From assembly GCF_003431825.1 (NCBI RefSeq), contig NZ_CP020083.1, positions 3,262,501-3,326,500 of the forward strand: DNA of 64,000 nucleotides, in the 5' to 3' direction. Positions 38,606-49,792 of the stretch are shown one piece after another. The notes under the pieces were generated by a model that was given only the letters and a program-made list of their open reading frames with translations, was not told the origin of the DNA and did no database searches. This stretch comes from Blastomonas fulva (GTDB taxonomy: Bacteria > Pseudomonadota > Alphaproteobacteria > Sphingomonadales > Sphingomonadaceae). A program made the translations under genes and the position numbers. The stretch's first letter is position 1; every line of letters begins with the position of its first letter.

Positions 38606-40786
38606 ATGTTTCTGCGCCTATGTTCGGTTTGTTGCGTCCTTTTGCCGACACTTTGCGATACCCCGGCGGCCATCGCCATGCAGCGGACCGCACAAGCTCC
38701 TTCGCCCGCGCCCGGGAATGAGACAGGCGAACCTCCGATCATCACCGACGAAGAGTTCGACGCGACCATTCCGTCGATCGATCCCGATGCGCCGATGGGG
38801 ACGATCGAGGATTGGGACGCCGAGCAGGCACGCCTCGACTCCCAGGCGCCCGCGCTTGGCCAGACCGGCGATGGGACCGTCGGGGGAGATCTGCTGACCG
38901 CGCCTTTGGTCGATGACCCCGAGCTTGCCGCGCCGCTAGGCCCGCTGGAGAGCTTCGATGTCGAGCCGTTCGATGAAAGCCGCTACACCGAGGCAGACGA
39001 CGACGCTGCCCGCGCGGTACGTTACAGCTACCGGATCGACGGCCTGGACGCACTCGATGCAGCAGATGAAGCCAACCCCGAGCCCGATGGCGCAGGTTCG
39101 ATCCGCGCGCGGTTTGGCGAGCTGTCCGCGCTCGACGATGGCGATGGCAAGGCGAGCAACGGCGCGATGGTTTCGGCGCGGATGCTCGAGGACCAGCAGC
39201 TCCTCGCCGACCTGCTGATCGGCCAGTGCTATTTCGACGCCACCGTGAACGGCGCGATCGAATTTGCCGAAAGCGGCACCACCGGGCCGATGATGGTCGT
39301 GCTCACCGCCAGTCCCGGCCCCTGCTATCGCCTCGGCACGATCACCTTCAACGCGCCGCCGGTCGAGCCTGCCGATCTGATCGCGCGCAATTTCGTTCCC
39401 GCCACCGGTGAGCCGATCGATGCCGAGCGCATTCTCGCGGCAGAGGCCAATATCGCAGTCGCCATGCCGCAGCAGGGCTATCCGTTTGCCAAGGTCGGCC
39501 AGCGCGACATCCTGCTCGATCCCGAAAGCGTAACCGGCGATTACACGCTTCCCGTCACCCCTGGCGCGCGCAGCAGCTTTGGCGATATCGTCACCAGCGG
39601 ATCGACCGTGTTCGAGGCCGAGCACATCGCCAAGCTTGCCCGCTTCGACAAGGGCGACCTTTACGACAGCCGACTGGTCGACGATCTGCGCAAGGCGCTG
39701 GTGGCAACCGGGCTCTATTCGGTGGTCGCCGTTCAGCCCGAACCTTCGGGCACCGCAGCGCCCGACGGAACCCAATATGCCGATCTCAAGGTCGATCAGG
39801 AGGCTGGCCCCGAGCGCACGCTCGCGGCCAATGCCGGTTACGGCACCGGCCAGGGCATCCGCGCGCAGGGCAGCTGGACCCATCGCAACCTCTTCCCGCC
39901 CGAAGGCGCGCTGATCGCCAGCATAACCGCAGGCACGCAGGAACAGGGCGCATCGGCGACTTTCCGCCGATCGAACGCCGGACGCCGTGACCGCGCGGTC
40001 GAACTGAGCCTGTCGGCGCTGCGCAGCGACTTTGCAGCGTATGAATCCTTCACCGGGCGGCTGGCGGGGCGTGTTTCTTATTACAGCACGCCGATCTGGC
40101 AGAAGCGGCTGACCTACAGCTATGGCTTCGAACTGCTGGGCACCAACGAGCAGGATTACAACTTCACCCTCGGCCAGCGCGACCGGCGGACCTATTATGT
40201 CGCTGCGCTGCCGGGCCAGATCACCTGGGATCGTTCGAACGATCTGCTCGACCCGACCAGCGGCTTCCGGCTCTCGGCGCAGGTTTCGCCCGAGGCGTCG
40301 CTTGGCAGCGGAACGCTGTTTTATGGCCGCGGGCTGCTCGAGGGCACCGGCTATTACCCGGTGGGCGACAACATCGTGATTGCCGGACGCGCACGGGTGG
40401 GGTCGATCTTTGGCGCCGACCGCACAGACATCGCGCCTTCGCGGCGATATTATGCGGGAGGCGGCGGGTCGGTCCGCGGCTTCGGCTATCAGGAACTGGG
40501 TCCCAAGGACCCCGACAACCGTCCGATCGGCGGGCGCAGCCTGGTCGAGGCGGCGGCGGAAATCCGCTATCGCTTCGGCAATTACGGGATCGTTGGCTTT
40601 GTCGACGCAGGGCAGGTTTCGACCAGCTCGACCCCGGGGTTTGACGACCTTCGCTATGGCGTCGGGATCGGCGGGCGTTTCTATACCAATTTCGGGCCGA
40701 TGCGGCTCGATGTCGCAACCCCGATCGCCCGGCGCCCCGGCGAATCCCGCGTCGCGGTCTATATCTCTATCGGTCAGGCCTTCTGA
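38606..40786 (+). CDS. tamA: TamA-like outer-membrane assembly protein (BamA/Omp85 family)
   Basis: 726 residues with a signal-like N-terminus (MFLRLCSVCCVLLPTLC). An acidic low-complexity stretch of about 90-100 residues (EEFDATIPSIDPDAP...; ESRYTEADDDAARA) precedes POTRA-type repeats and a 16-strand barrel. The barrel has the Omp85 signature around YYAGGGGSVRGFGYQ (L6 loop VRGF) and a final aromatic residue (IGQAF). E. coli TamA is about 577 residues, so the acidic extension is notable. With TamB it inserts autotransporters or supports phospholipid traffic. Its stop overlaps the tamB start by one base. Confidence 0.88.
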   Translation: MFLRLCSVCCVLLPTLCDTPAAIAMQRTAQAPSPAPGNETGEPPIITDEEFDATIPSIDPDAPMGTIEDWDAEQARLDSQAPALGQTGDGTVGGDLLTAPLVDDPELAAPLGPLESFDVEPFDESRYTEADDDAARAVRYSYRIDGLDALDAADEANPEPDGAGSIRARFGELSALDDGDGKASNGAMVSARMLEDQQLLADLLIGQCYFDATVNGAIEFAESGTTGPMMVVLTASPGPCYRLGTITFNAPPVEPADLIARNFVPATGEPIDAERILAAEANIAVAMPQQGYPFAKVGQRDILLDPESVTGDYTLPVTPGARSSFGDIVTSGSTVFEAEHIAKLARFDKGDLYDSRLVDDLRKALVATGLYSVVAVQPEPSGTAAPDGTQYADLKVDQEAGPERTLAANAGYGTGQGIRAQGSWTHRNLFPPEGALIASITAGTQEQGASATFRRSNAGRRDRAVELSLSALRSDFAAYESFTGRLAGRVSYYSTPIWQKRLTYSYGFELLGTNEQDYNFTLGQRDRRTYYVAALPGQITWDRSNDLLDPTSGFRLSAQVSPEASLGSGTLFYGRGLLEGTGYYPVGDNIVIAGRARVGSIFGADRTDIAPSRRYYAGGGGSVRGFGYQELGPKDPDNRPIGGRSLVEAAAEIRYRFGNYGIVGFVDAGQVSTSSTPGFDDLRYGVGIGGRFYTNFGPMRLDVATPIARRPGESRVAVYISIGQAF

Positions 40787-43700
40787 TGGCCGACGCAATC
40801 GATACCGCCGCCGAACCCGTGGCCGAGCCGGTGCAGACCGAACACCCGCTAAAATCCTGGCCGCGCCGCATCGCCATCGGTGTCGCGGTGCTGCTGGGCA
40901 CGATCCTGGCGCTGCTCACGATCGGCTATGTCTGGCTGGATAGCAGCAGCGGAAAGCGTTTCGTTGCCAAGCAGATTGCCGGGATGGAGTTCGAGAATGG
41001 ACTCAACATCGGCATCGGCAGGATCGAAGGTTCGCTGTACGGGCAGATGCGAATCCGCGACCTGACTTTGCGCGATCCGCAGGGCGTTTTTGCTTCCTCG
41101 CCACTGGTCGAGGTCGACTGGCGCCCATTTGCCTTTGCACGCAGCCATGTCGATATCCGCTCGCTGGTTGTGCCGCAGATGCGCCTTCGCCGCCTGCCCG
41201 CGTTCAATGAGACCCCGCCCACCAACGAGCCGCTGCTTCCCGATCTGGACATCGATATCGCCCGACTGGACCTCCGCCGCATCGACATCGATCCGGCAGT
41301 GACAGGCCAGCGCCATCGCGCATCCCTCGAAGGCAAGGTCCACATTGCCGACCGCACCGCCGTGGTCAGCGCGCGCGCGGCGACGCAGGCAGGCACCGGA
41401 TTTGCAGGCGGCGAGACGATGACGCTCGATCTGCGCGCGGTTCCGGAAACCAATACGCTCGACCTGGCTTTCAATCTCGACGCCCCGGCGCAAGGCCTGA
41501 TCGCCGGATTGACCGGCGTTGCCCAGCCGATGCGCGTCGATCTGCGCGGCAAGGGTGACTGGGACGCATGGAACGGTGCGCTGGGCGGCACGCTGGGCGG
41601 GCAGTCGCTCGCCGATGTCGTGCTCACCGCGCGCAAGGGTACCTTCACCGCGCGCGGCAAGATGCGCCCTGCCCTGCTGCTCGCAGCCCAGCCCGGCGCG
41701 CTGCTGGAGCCCGAAACGACGATCGACATCACCACCACCGCCAACGAGCGGCAGTTCGATATCGCGGCCAAAATCGGCAACGCCAATTTCGCGTTCGATG
41801 CCGATGGTCTGGTCGATCTGGGGACAAGTCAGATGCGCGATCTGCAGGTGGCCTTCCGCCTGCTGCAGCCCGGCACCATCGCCGAGAACCTGAGCGGTGC
41901 GGGGATTGCCGCCAACCTCACGCTCAACGGCGGGTTTGCCTCCCCGCAGATCGCCTATGACATCACCGCCGCGCGGCTGGGCTTCAACGATATTTCGGTG
42001 ATCGGCCTGACAGCCAGCGGCGCGGCCCGGCTTGATGCCGATGCCTGGATGATCCCGGTGAGCGCGCGCGCACGCCGCATCGCGGGGCTGAATGCCGCCG
42101 CAGGTGGCCTCCTCGAAAACGTCCGGCTCAACGGCGACCTTGCTTACTCGAACGCCCGGCTGATGTCCGACAACCTCAAAATCCGGTCCAGCCGCATCGA
42201 TGCAACGGCGGTGATCCTCGCCGATCTGAACACCGGGCTGTATACCGGCGCGCTCAATGGCCGGGTCAACGGCTACCGCGTAGAGAGCGTGGGCATCTTC
42301 AACGTCGCGACCGATATCGATCTGGAAACCACCGGCAATGGCGGCTTCCGCCTCGCGGGCAAGATTTCGGCGCGATCCAGCCAGATCCTCAACGACGGCC
42401 TGCGCGAGTTCATGGGCGGCAATGCGCTGATCAACGCCGATGTCAGCTATGGCAGCGACGGCATCGGCCGGGTCACAAGGCTGACCGTGGCAGCGCCGGC
42501 ATTCCGGCTCTCCGAAGGCCGGGGCTCTTATTCTACCGACGGCCAGATCCGCTTCGACGCGCGCGGTTCATCCAACCAATATGGCCCGCTGACCGTCGCG
42601 GTGACAGGGACGGTAACACGACCCGTCGCGACCGTGAAAGCTGCGCGGCCCGGGCTGGGCATAGGCATGTCCAACGTAATCGCCACCATTCGCGGAGACG
42701 GCAACAGCTATGCGGTGACCGGCAATGGCGACACCGATTACGGCGCGTTTGCTGCCGATGTGAACGTCTTCACGGCACGCGGACCGCTCGAGATCGCGGT
42801 AAACCCGGGCACCCGCTTTGCCGATATCGGCATCACCGGCAGGGTCCGCCAGACCAGCGCCGGTCCCTTCGCAGGCCAGCTCATAGCCGATGGCGCCGGA
42901 GTGTCGGGCAATGTCGACCTCTCCGCCGCGGGTGCCTATCAGCGCGCGGTGCTGGCGTTGAACGCCCGCGATGCGCGGCTTCCCGGGCCCGCAGGCGTGG
43001 TCATCGGCCGCGCGATCATCGCAGCCGACATGGTGCTGACCGAACAGCCGCAGATCGTCGCCGATGTCCAGCTCGCGGGCACCAGAATGGGCCAACTGCA
43101 GATCGCCGCCGCGCGCGCCAAGATCGATTATCGCAACGGCCAGGGCAGCGCCCGGGTGATGGCGGAAGGGCGCAACAGCTTTCCGTTCCGCTTTGCCGCC
43201 AATGCGGTTCTGCAACCCGAGCTGTGGCGCGTCGCGCTTGATGGCCGTGCCAACGGCATCGACTTCAAGACCCGCAACCCGGCGCGGATCATTCCCGAGG
43301 CCGCGCAGTACCGGCTGATGCCTACCACCATCGATCTGTCACGCGGCACAATCCAGCTCGCAGGCCGCTATGGCGCAGGCATGGATATCGGGGCGCGGCT
43401 TGCCGAGGTCGATCTGGCGCTGATCAACCCGATCATGCCCGGACTGGGCCTGGGCGGAACGGCCTCGGGCAGCCTGGATTTCCGCCAGACGAATGCCAAC
43501 AGCTTCCCCGAGGCCGATGCCCGGCTGACGATCGACAATTTCACCCGCACCAGCCTGGCTTCGGTTTCGCAGCCGGTGGATATGAGCGTGGTCGGGACGC
43601 TGCAGCCCGATGGCGGCAATGCCCGCGCGATCATCAGGCGGCGTGGTGCGGTGATCGGCCGCATGCAGGTCGCGCTCACCCCGCTCGCCGCTGGCGCCGG

Positions 43701-45030
43701 CAGCTGGACCACCCGGCTGCTTGCCGCTCCGCTGAGCGGCGGTCTGCGCTACAATGGACCTGCCGACACCCTGTTCTCGCTCGCCGCGCTTCCCGACCAG
43801 AGCCTGTCGGGCGCGATCGGCGTGGCTGCGGACTTCACGGGCCGTGTCCAGCAGCCGCAGCTGCGCGGCATCGTGCGCGCCAACAACCTCACATACGAAA
43901 ACGAACAATACGGCACCCGGCTGACCAAGATGCGGCTGCGCGGCAGCTTCACCGGCGACCGGCTGCAGGTCGAGCAGCTGACCGCGCGCGCCGGCAGCGG
44001 CACGATCAGCGGCGAAGGCTTCGTCTCGCTGAGCTCGGCGCAGGGTTTTCCGGTGCAGCTCGCGCTCGATCTCGACAATGCGCGACTGGCAGATGGCAGC
44101 GGCCTAGCCGCGACCGCCACCGGACAGCTCAGCATCATCAACAGCGCGACCCAGCCAGCGCTGATCTCGGGCACTATTCGGCTGCCCGAGACCCGCTACC
44201 GCATCGTGCGCCAGGGTTCGGTGCAGGTCGCCAAGCTCACCGGCGTCAGGCGCAAGCCGGCGTTGGGCCGTGCACGGATCACCGGCGACCCCGATCCCAT
44301 TTCGGGCGTACCCAGCGACTGGCGGCTTGACGTCAAGCTGGTCGCGGACAATCAGGTCTATGTCTCGGGAATGGGGCTGGATTCCGAATGGGCTGCGGAC
44401 ATCCGCATCACCGGAACGACGGGCAATCCGCGGATCACCGGCGGTATCGATCTGGTGCGCGGCACGCTGGGCTTTGCCGGGCGCTCGTTCGATCTGGAAG
44501 AGGGCCGCCTGCGGTTCAACGGCGGCAGCGCCACCAATCCGGTGATCAATCTGCGCGCCAGCGGCGAAGCGGGCGATGTCACGGTGAACATCAACGTATC
44601 GGGCACCGGCGAGAATCCAGACATCGCGTTCTCCTCGACGCCCGCGCTCCCGCAGGACGAGGTCATGGCGCGCATCCTGTTCGGCAATTCGATCGGCGAG
44701 CTGACCCCGATCCAGGCAGTGCAGCTCGCCGCCTCGCTCAATAGCCTGCGCGGCGGCAGCGGCGGGCTCAACCCGCTGGGCGTGCTGCAATCGGCATCGG
44801 GCATCGACCGGCTGCGCATTTTGGGAGCCGACGAGGACACCGGGCGCGGCACCTCGCTCGCGGTGGGGCAGTATATCTCGAACGATGTCTATGTCGAAAT
44901 CATTACCGACACGCGCGGCTTTACAGCGACGCAGATCGAAATCAGCCTGAGCAAGGCGCTGTCGGTGCTGAGCCAGGTCGGCAGCTTCGGCGGATCGAAT
45001 GTCAACGTCCAGTACCGAAAGGACTATTGA
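40786..45030 (+). CDS. tamB: Translocation and assembly module protein TamB
   Basis: 1414 residues. An N-terminal signal anchor (RIAIGVAVLLGTILALLTIGYVWL spans about residues 28-51) is followed by a long region of repeated beta strands predicted to form a periplasm-spanning groove. The C-terminal DUF490 (TamB) domain holds ADNQVYVSGMGLDSEWAADI, GRLRFNGG and a last segment ending SNVNVQYRKDY. Partner of TamA. Followed with one-base overlap by a lipoprotein gene in the same operon. Confidence 0.92.
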   Translation: MADAIDTAAEPVAEPVQTEHPLKSWPRRIAIGVAVLLGTILALLTIGYVWLDSSSGKRFVAKQIAGMEFENGLNIGIGRIEGSLYGQMRIRDLTLRDPQGVFASSPLVEVDWRPFAFARSHVDIRSLVVPQMRLRRLPAFNETPPTNEPLLPDLDIDIARLDLRRIDIDPAVTGQRHRASLEGKVHIADRTAVVSARAATQAGTGFAGGETMTLDLRAVPETNTLDLAFNLDAPAQGLIAGLTGVAQPMRVDLRGKGDWDAWNGALGGTLGGQSLADVVLTARKGTFTARGKMRPALLLAAQPGALLEPETTIDITTTANERQFDIAAKIGNANFAFDADGLVDLGTSQMRDLQVAFRLLQPGTIAENLSGAGIAANLTLNGGFASPQIAYDITAARLGFNDISVIGLTASGAARLDADAWMIPVSARARRIAGLNAAAGGLLENVRLNGDLAYSNARLMSDNLKIRSSRIDATAVILADLNTGLYTGALNGRVNGYRVESVGIFNVATDIDLETTGNGGFRLAGKISARSSQILNDGLREFMGGNALINADVSYGSDGIGRVTRLTVAAPAFRLSEGRGSYSTDGQIRFDARGSSNQYGPLTVAVTGTVTRPVATVKAARPGLGIGMSNVIATIRGDGNSYAVTGNGDTDYGAFAADVNVFTARGPLEIAVNPGTRFADIGITGRVRQTSAGPFAGQLIADGAGVSGNVDLSAAGAYQRAVLALNARDARLPGPAGVVIGRAIIAADMVLTEQPQIVADVQLAGTRMGQLQIAAARAKIDYRNGQGSARVMAEGRNSFPFRFAANAVLQPELWRVALDGRANGIDFKTRNPARIIPEAAQYRLMPTTIDLSRGTIQLAGRYGAGMDIGARLAEVDLALINPIMPGLGLGGTASGSLDFRQTNANSFPEADARLTIDNFTRTSLASVSQPVDMSVVGTLQPDGGNARAIIRRRGAVIGRMQVALTPLAAGAGSWTTRLLAAPLSGGLRYNGPADTLFSLAALPDQSLSGAIGVAADFTGRVQQPQLRGIVRANNLTYENEQYGTRLTKMRLRGSFTGDRLQVEQLTARAGSGTISGEGFVSLSSAQGFPVQLALDLDNARLADGSGLAATATGQLSIINSATQPALISGTIRLPETRYRIVRQGSVQVAKLTGVRRKPALGRARITGDPDPISGVPSDWRLDVKLVADNQVYVSGMGLDSEWAADIRITGTTGNPRITGGIDLVRGTLGFAGRSFDLEEGRLRFNGGSATNPVINLRASGEAGDVTVNINVSGTGENPDIAFSSTPALPQDEVMARILFGNSIGELTPIQAVQLAASLNSLRGGSGGLNPLGVLQSASGIDRLRILGADEDTGRGTSLAVGQYISNDVYVEIITDTRGFTATQIEISLSKALSVLSQVGSFGGSNVNVQYRKDY

Positions 45031-45272
45031 TGCGGAGCAGCATTCTTCTGATGGCGTGCACGGCGATGGTGCTGCTCGGCGGCTGCCAGGCCGAACCGGA
45101 TTTTGACACCAAGTTCGAACAGCAATCGCGCGACCTTGCCGCCAAGGCACGCAGCATCGATGCCGATGCAAAAAAGCAGCTGGATGCCGCGCGCGAAGCC
45201 GAGCAGGCCAGCGCCGAACTTGGCAATTCCGCTGCGTCCCCGACCCCTGCTCCTGTAACAAACGTGAAGTAA
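45030..45272 (+). CDS. Small lipoprotein
   Basis: 80 residues. A lipoprotein signal with lipobox LLGGC (Cys at about 19) is followed by a short charged coiled-coil-like segment (FEQQSRDLAAKARSIDADAKKQL) and an Ala/Pro/Thr-rich tail. The ATG overlaps the tamB stop (TGATG). No recognised family. Its position suggests a role with the TamAB complex at the envelope, which is inference. Confidence 0.72.
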   Translation: MRSSILLMACTAMVLLGGCQAEPDFDTKFEQQSRDLAAKARSIDADAKKQLDAAREAEQASAELGNSAASPTPAPVTNVK

Positions 45273-45274
45273 CC

Positions 45275-46345
45275 ATGGCCTCAACACCTCCCGCCACCCT
45301 TGCCGATGCAGGCGCCATGCCCGCCGACGTCGAGGCGCTGGCTGATCAGGTGCCCGGTGCCAGGGCCCATTCTCCGCTGGATATGCCGCCCAGCGCGTGG
45401 TGGGCGATCATCAAGCGGGTCTATGTCATGAACGGGGTGCACAACCTCGCGCTGCTCGCGGCGGGTGTTGCGTTCTTCGTATTCCTGGCGTTCGTGCCGC
45501 TTATCGCGGTCACCGTCCTGCTCTACGGGCTGATCGCCGATCCGGGGACCGTCGCCAACAGCCTCGACCTGCTCAACGAGGTCGTGCCGAGCGAGGTTCT
45601 GGTGATCCTGCGCGAACAGCTGCTGCAGATCGTCACCACCAGTTCAACCCAGCAGGGCCTGGGGCTGGTACTTGCGCTGCTGTTTTCAACGTATGGCGCG
45701 ATGCGCGCGGCGACCGCGATGATGCGCGCGCTCAACATCATCTATGAAGAGCACGAAACCCGCGGGTTCTTCCGCACCACTTTGGTCGCAGTGATGATCA
45801 CGCTAGGAATGGCTGGCATCGCGGTGGTCGGTCTCGTGTCGATCTCGCTGTTCAGCTATGTCCGCAACTTTCTGGCGCCCTATATCGGCGCATCGTCGCT
45901 GATGCTGATCCAGACGCTGACCTGGGTCGTCGCGGCGATGCTGGTCAGCGTGACCTTCGCAATCTTCTTCCGCTACGCTCCCGATCGCCGCGCCGCCAAG
46001 TGGCGCTGGCTGTCGCTGGGCTCTATGGCATCGACGGTGCTGTGGCTGTGCATAACGCTGGGTTTCGGCTTCTACGCCGCCAATGTCAGCGACTATAACG
46101 CGACCTATGGTTCTCTCGCGGCGATCGTGATCTTCCTGATGTGGCTGTTCCTGTCGGCCTATGCGGTGCTGATCGGCGCGGAGATCAATGCCGAGACCGA
46201 GCGCCAGACTTTCCGCGATTCAACCGTGGGCGCCGACCGTCCGCTGGGCCAGCGCGGCGCGGTGCTGGCGGATTCGGTCGCGCTCGACGAGGCAGAGCAG
46301 GCTATACTGGAAAAGCAGCGGCGCAGGCGGACCGTGCAGCCCTGA
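45275..46345 (+). CDS. YihY/BrkB-family inner-membrane protein
   Basis: 356 residues with six probable membrane segments (ALLAAGVAFFVFLAFVPLIAV, LVAVMITLGMAGIAVVGLV, LTWVVAAMLVSVTFAIFF and others). The YihY signature runs from WAIIKRVYVMNGVHNLALLAAG onwards, with SAYAVLIGAEINAETE at the end of the last segment. Members were once called ribonuclease BN, but are membrane proteins, proposed in recent work on E. coli to support phospholipid transport with TamB and its relatives. The adjacency to tamAB here fits that. Starts three bases after the lipoprotein stop. Confidence 0.85.
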   Translation: MASTPPATLADAGAMPADVEALADQVPGARAHSPLDMPPSAWWAIIKRVYVMNGVHNLALLAAGVAFFVFLAFVPLIAVTVLLYGLIADPGTVANSLDLLNEVVPSEVLVILREQLLQIVTTSSTQQGLGLVLALLFSTYGAMRAATAMMRALNIIYEEHETRGFFRTTLVAVMITLGMAGIAVVGLVSISLFSYVRNFLAPYIGASSLMLIQTLTWVVAAMLVSVTFAIFFRYAPDRRAAKWRWLSLGSMASTVLWLCITLGFGFYAANVSDYNATYGSLAAIVIFLMWLFLSAYAVLIGAEINAETERQTFRDSTVGADRPLGQRGAVLADSVALDEAEQAILEKQRRRRTVQP

Positions 46346-46358
46346 CCGTCGGCCAGGC

Positions 46359-46565
46359 CTAATTCTTGGGAAGTTCTGGCTTGTCGGCCAGGACATCGCC
46401 GCTAGGCGTCGGGATGGACCAGATCACGACATTGCCGATCATCACCGCCGCCAGGATCAGCATCAGCACCGGCTGCTTGCGCTGACCGCGCCGCAGCAGA
46501 ACGATGGCGCCTGCGATCAGCGCGAAGGCAGTGAGCACGGCGAGCGAGAGGACAAAGCTGGTCAT
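46359..46565 (-). CDS. Small two-helix membrane protein
   Basis: 68 residues with two hydrophobic segments (SFVLSLAVLTAFALIAGAIVLL and VLMLILAAVMIGNVVIW) joined by a basic turn (RRGQRKQ), so the loop should be cytoplasmic. A polar tail follows. It lies 13 bases after the folP stop on the same strand and converges on the yihY gene. No family recognised. Base composition fits a coding frame, but this is a short prediction. Confidence 0.6.
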   Translation of the reverse strand: MTSFVLSLAVLTAFALIAGAIVLLRRGQRKQPVLMLILAAVMIGNVVIWSIPTPSGDVLADKPELPKN

Positions 46566-46578
46566 GCCCGCCCGTGTG

Positions 46579-47685
46579 TCAGTCCAGACCCGGCATCGTC
46601 AAGGCAGCATCGCGCAATCCGCGCCAGACGCGCGCCGCCTGCACGGTTTCGGGCACGTCATGCACCCGGACGATCTGCGCGCCCGATCCGATCGCGCTCA
46701 GCGCAAGCGTGATCGATCCGCCCAGCCGCGCGTCGACAGCTGCCTCGTTGGATAGCGCCCCGATCATGCGCTTGCGGCTGGCGCCGAACAGGATCGGCTG
46801 GCCCAGCGCGTGGAACAGCGGCAGCGCGTTGATCAGCGCCAGATTGTCGGCGAGGGACTTTCCAAAGCCGATGCCCGGATCGATCAGGATGCGATCGCGC
46901 GCAATCCCGCCTGCGATCACCGCAGCGATCCGTGCCTCGAGCCAGTCGAACACGTCAGTGACGACATTGCCATAGCCTGCACCGGTGTGCGGGTTCTGCC
47001 CCTGCGAGGGCGCGTGCATCAGCACCACCGGGCACCCGGCCTGGCGGACGACATCGATCGCGCGGCTGTCGAACAGCAGCGCCGAGACATCGTTGACGAT
47101 GTGCGCGCCAGCCTGAAGCGCGGCCTCCATCACCGCAGCCTTGCGGGTATCAACCGACAGGATTGCGCCGCTGTGGGCGAGCGTCTTGATCGCCGGGACG
47201 ACGCGGGCGATCTCGTCGCCTTCCCACACCACCGGCGCATCGGGGCGGGTGGATTCGCCGCCGATGTCGATCAAGGATGCGCCCGCGGTCAGCATCGCAA
47301 AGCCTGCATCAGCCGCGCCAGCGGGATCGTCGGTAAAGCGGCCACCATCGGAAAAGCTGTCCGGGGTGACGTTCAATATGCCCATCACCTGCGGCTGGTC
47401 GAACCGCAGCATCCGGTCGCCCAGTGCCAGCGGCGGGTGCTGCCGCGACAGATTGGCGAACTGGGTGCGAGCCCGGTCGGCCTGGTCACCGGGCAGCGTT
47501 GTCAGCGCGTCGGCAAAGCCATCGACCGGCACGATCTGCCGCGCGACCAGCCTGCCTGCCTCAATCGTCTCAATCGCCAGCAGATGGCACCACACCAGGC
47601 TGTTGCCCAGCCGGATGGTGGCGCCATCGAAGGTCTGCGGGTTTTCGGCCAGCCCGACAGGCCGGACATAGATTGTGCCGGACAT
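46579..47685 (-). CDS. folP: Dihydropteroate synthase
   Basis: 368 residues. The core has VMGILNVTPDSFSDGG, IDIGGESTRPDA, LSVDTRKAAVMEAAL, HIVNDVSALLFD, ILIDPGIGFGKSL and LFGASRKRMIG, the pterin- and pABA-binding signatures. It condenses para-aminobenzoate with dihydropterin pyrophosphate in folate synthesis, the sulfonamide target. An N-terminal extension of about 115 residues (MSGTIYVRPVGLAENPQ...) precedes the core. The start at 47685 lies 5 bases after the ccrM stop. Confidence 0.93.
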   Translation of the reverse strand: MSGTIYVRPVGLAENPQTFDGATIRLGNSLVWCHLLAIETIEAGRLVARQIVPVDGFADALTTLPGDQADRARTQFANLSRQHPPLALGDRMLRFDQPQVMGILNVTPDSFSDGGRFTDDPAGAADAGFAMLTAGASLIDIGGESTRPDAPVVWEGDEIARVVPAIKTLAHSGAILSVDTRKAAVMEAALQAGAHIVNDVSALLFDSRAIDVVRQAGCPVVLMHAPSQGQNPHTGAGYGNVVTDVFDWLEARIAAVIAGGIARDRILIDPGIGFGKSLADNLALINALPLFHALGQPILFGASRKRMIGALSNEAAVDARLGGSITLALSAIGSGAQIVRVHDVPETVQAARVWRGLRDAALTMPGLD

Positions 47686-47690
47686 GGGCC

Positions 47691-49062
<1,372 letters not shown>

Positions 49063-49638
49063 TCAGAGCAGCATTGCCTGCGCCACGGGGGCAAAGCTCT
49101 TCCTGTGAAGCGGGCAAGGCCCATGCTCGCGCAATGCGGCAAGGTGCTGGGCGGTGCCGTAACCCATGTTGCGCTCCCAGCCGTAATGCGGGTGTTCTGC
49201 CGCAGCGGCAAGCATCATCCGGTCGCGGTGCTGCTTGGCCAGGATCGAAGCCGCAGAGATGCACGGATGCAGCGCGTCGCCCTTGACGATGGCCTCGGCG
49301 CGGTAGCTCCAGCGCGGCAGCCGGTTGCCATCGACCAGCACGTGCCCCGGCGCATCGCCCAGCGCCTCGACCGCGCGGGTCATTGCCAGCATGGTTGCCT
49401 GCAGGATGTTGATCGCGTCGATCTCCTCGACACTGGCGATACCGATCCCAAAGCTGCAGCGCTCGCGGATTTCGGCTTCCAGCCGCGCGCGTTTTGCAGC
49501 GCTCAGCACCTTGCTGTCGGCCAGCCCTTCGATACCATCCGGGCAGAGGATCACGGCTGCGGCGACCACGGGACCCGCCAGCGGACCCCTGCCCGCCTCG
49601 TCCACACCCGCGATGGTTGCAGACAGGCAAAAGGGCAT
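49063..49638 (-). CDS. rnhB: Ribonuclease HII
   Basis: 191 residues. The motif [17 protein letters not shown] holds the DE catalytic pair. [19 protein letters not shown] and the [17 protein letters not shown] segment carry the remaining acidic and structural residues. It removes ribonucleotides from RNA-DNA hybrids. The start at 49638 ([11 protein letters not shown]) gives the normal length; 49662 is an alternative start. It lies upstream of ccrM, an adjacency known from other alphaproteobacteria. Confidence 0.92.
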   Translation of the reverse strand: MPFCLSATIAGVDEAGRGPLAGPVVAAAVILCPDGIEGLADSKVLSAAKRARLEAEIRERCSFGIGIASVEEIDAINILQATMLAMTRAVEALGDAPGHVLVDGNRLPRWSYRAEAIVKGDALHPCISAASILAKQHRDRMMLAAAAEHPHYGWERNMGYGTAQHLAALREHGPCPLHRKSFAPVAQAMLL

Positions 49639-49792
49639 ATCTAGGGAACCGGACCGGGTCATCGTGCGTCTCTGCCGCAAGGCCCTTGCGACCGCAAGCA
49701 CCGCCCCGCCAAACGACCGCAAATATCCCGAATCATTTGCAATCTGTCCCCGGATGGCGATGATCGTTTCCATGAAAAACGGAGTGACCCTG

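Noticed and set aside
38285..38606. tRNA-Glu as integration site for a mobile island
   Set aside because: No integrase next to it and no repeat of the tRNA 3' end seen downstream; ordinary core genes on both sides.
38365..38721. Open frame between tRNA-Glu and tamA
   Set aside because: No family, no ribosome binding site, overlaps the tamA start in another frame; the 246-base gap looks like a promoter and leader region.
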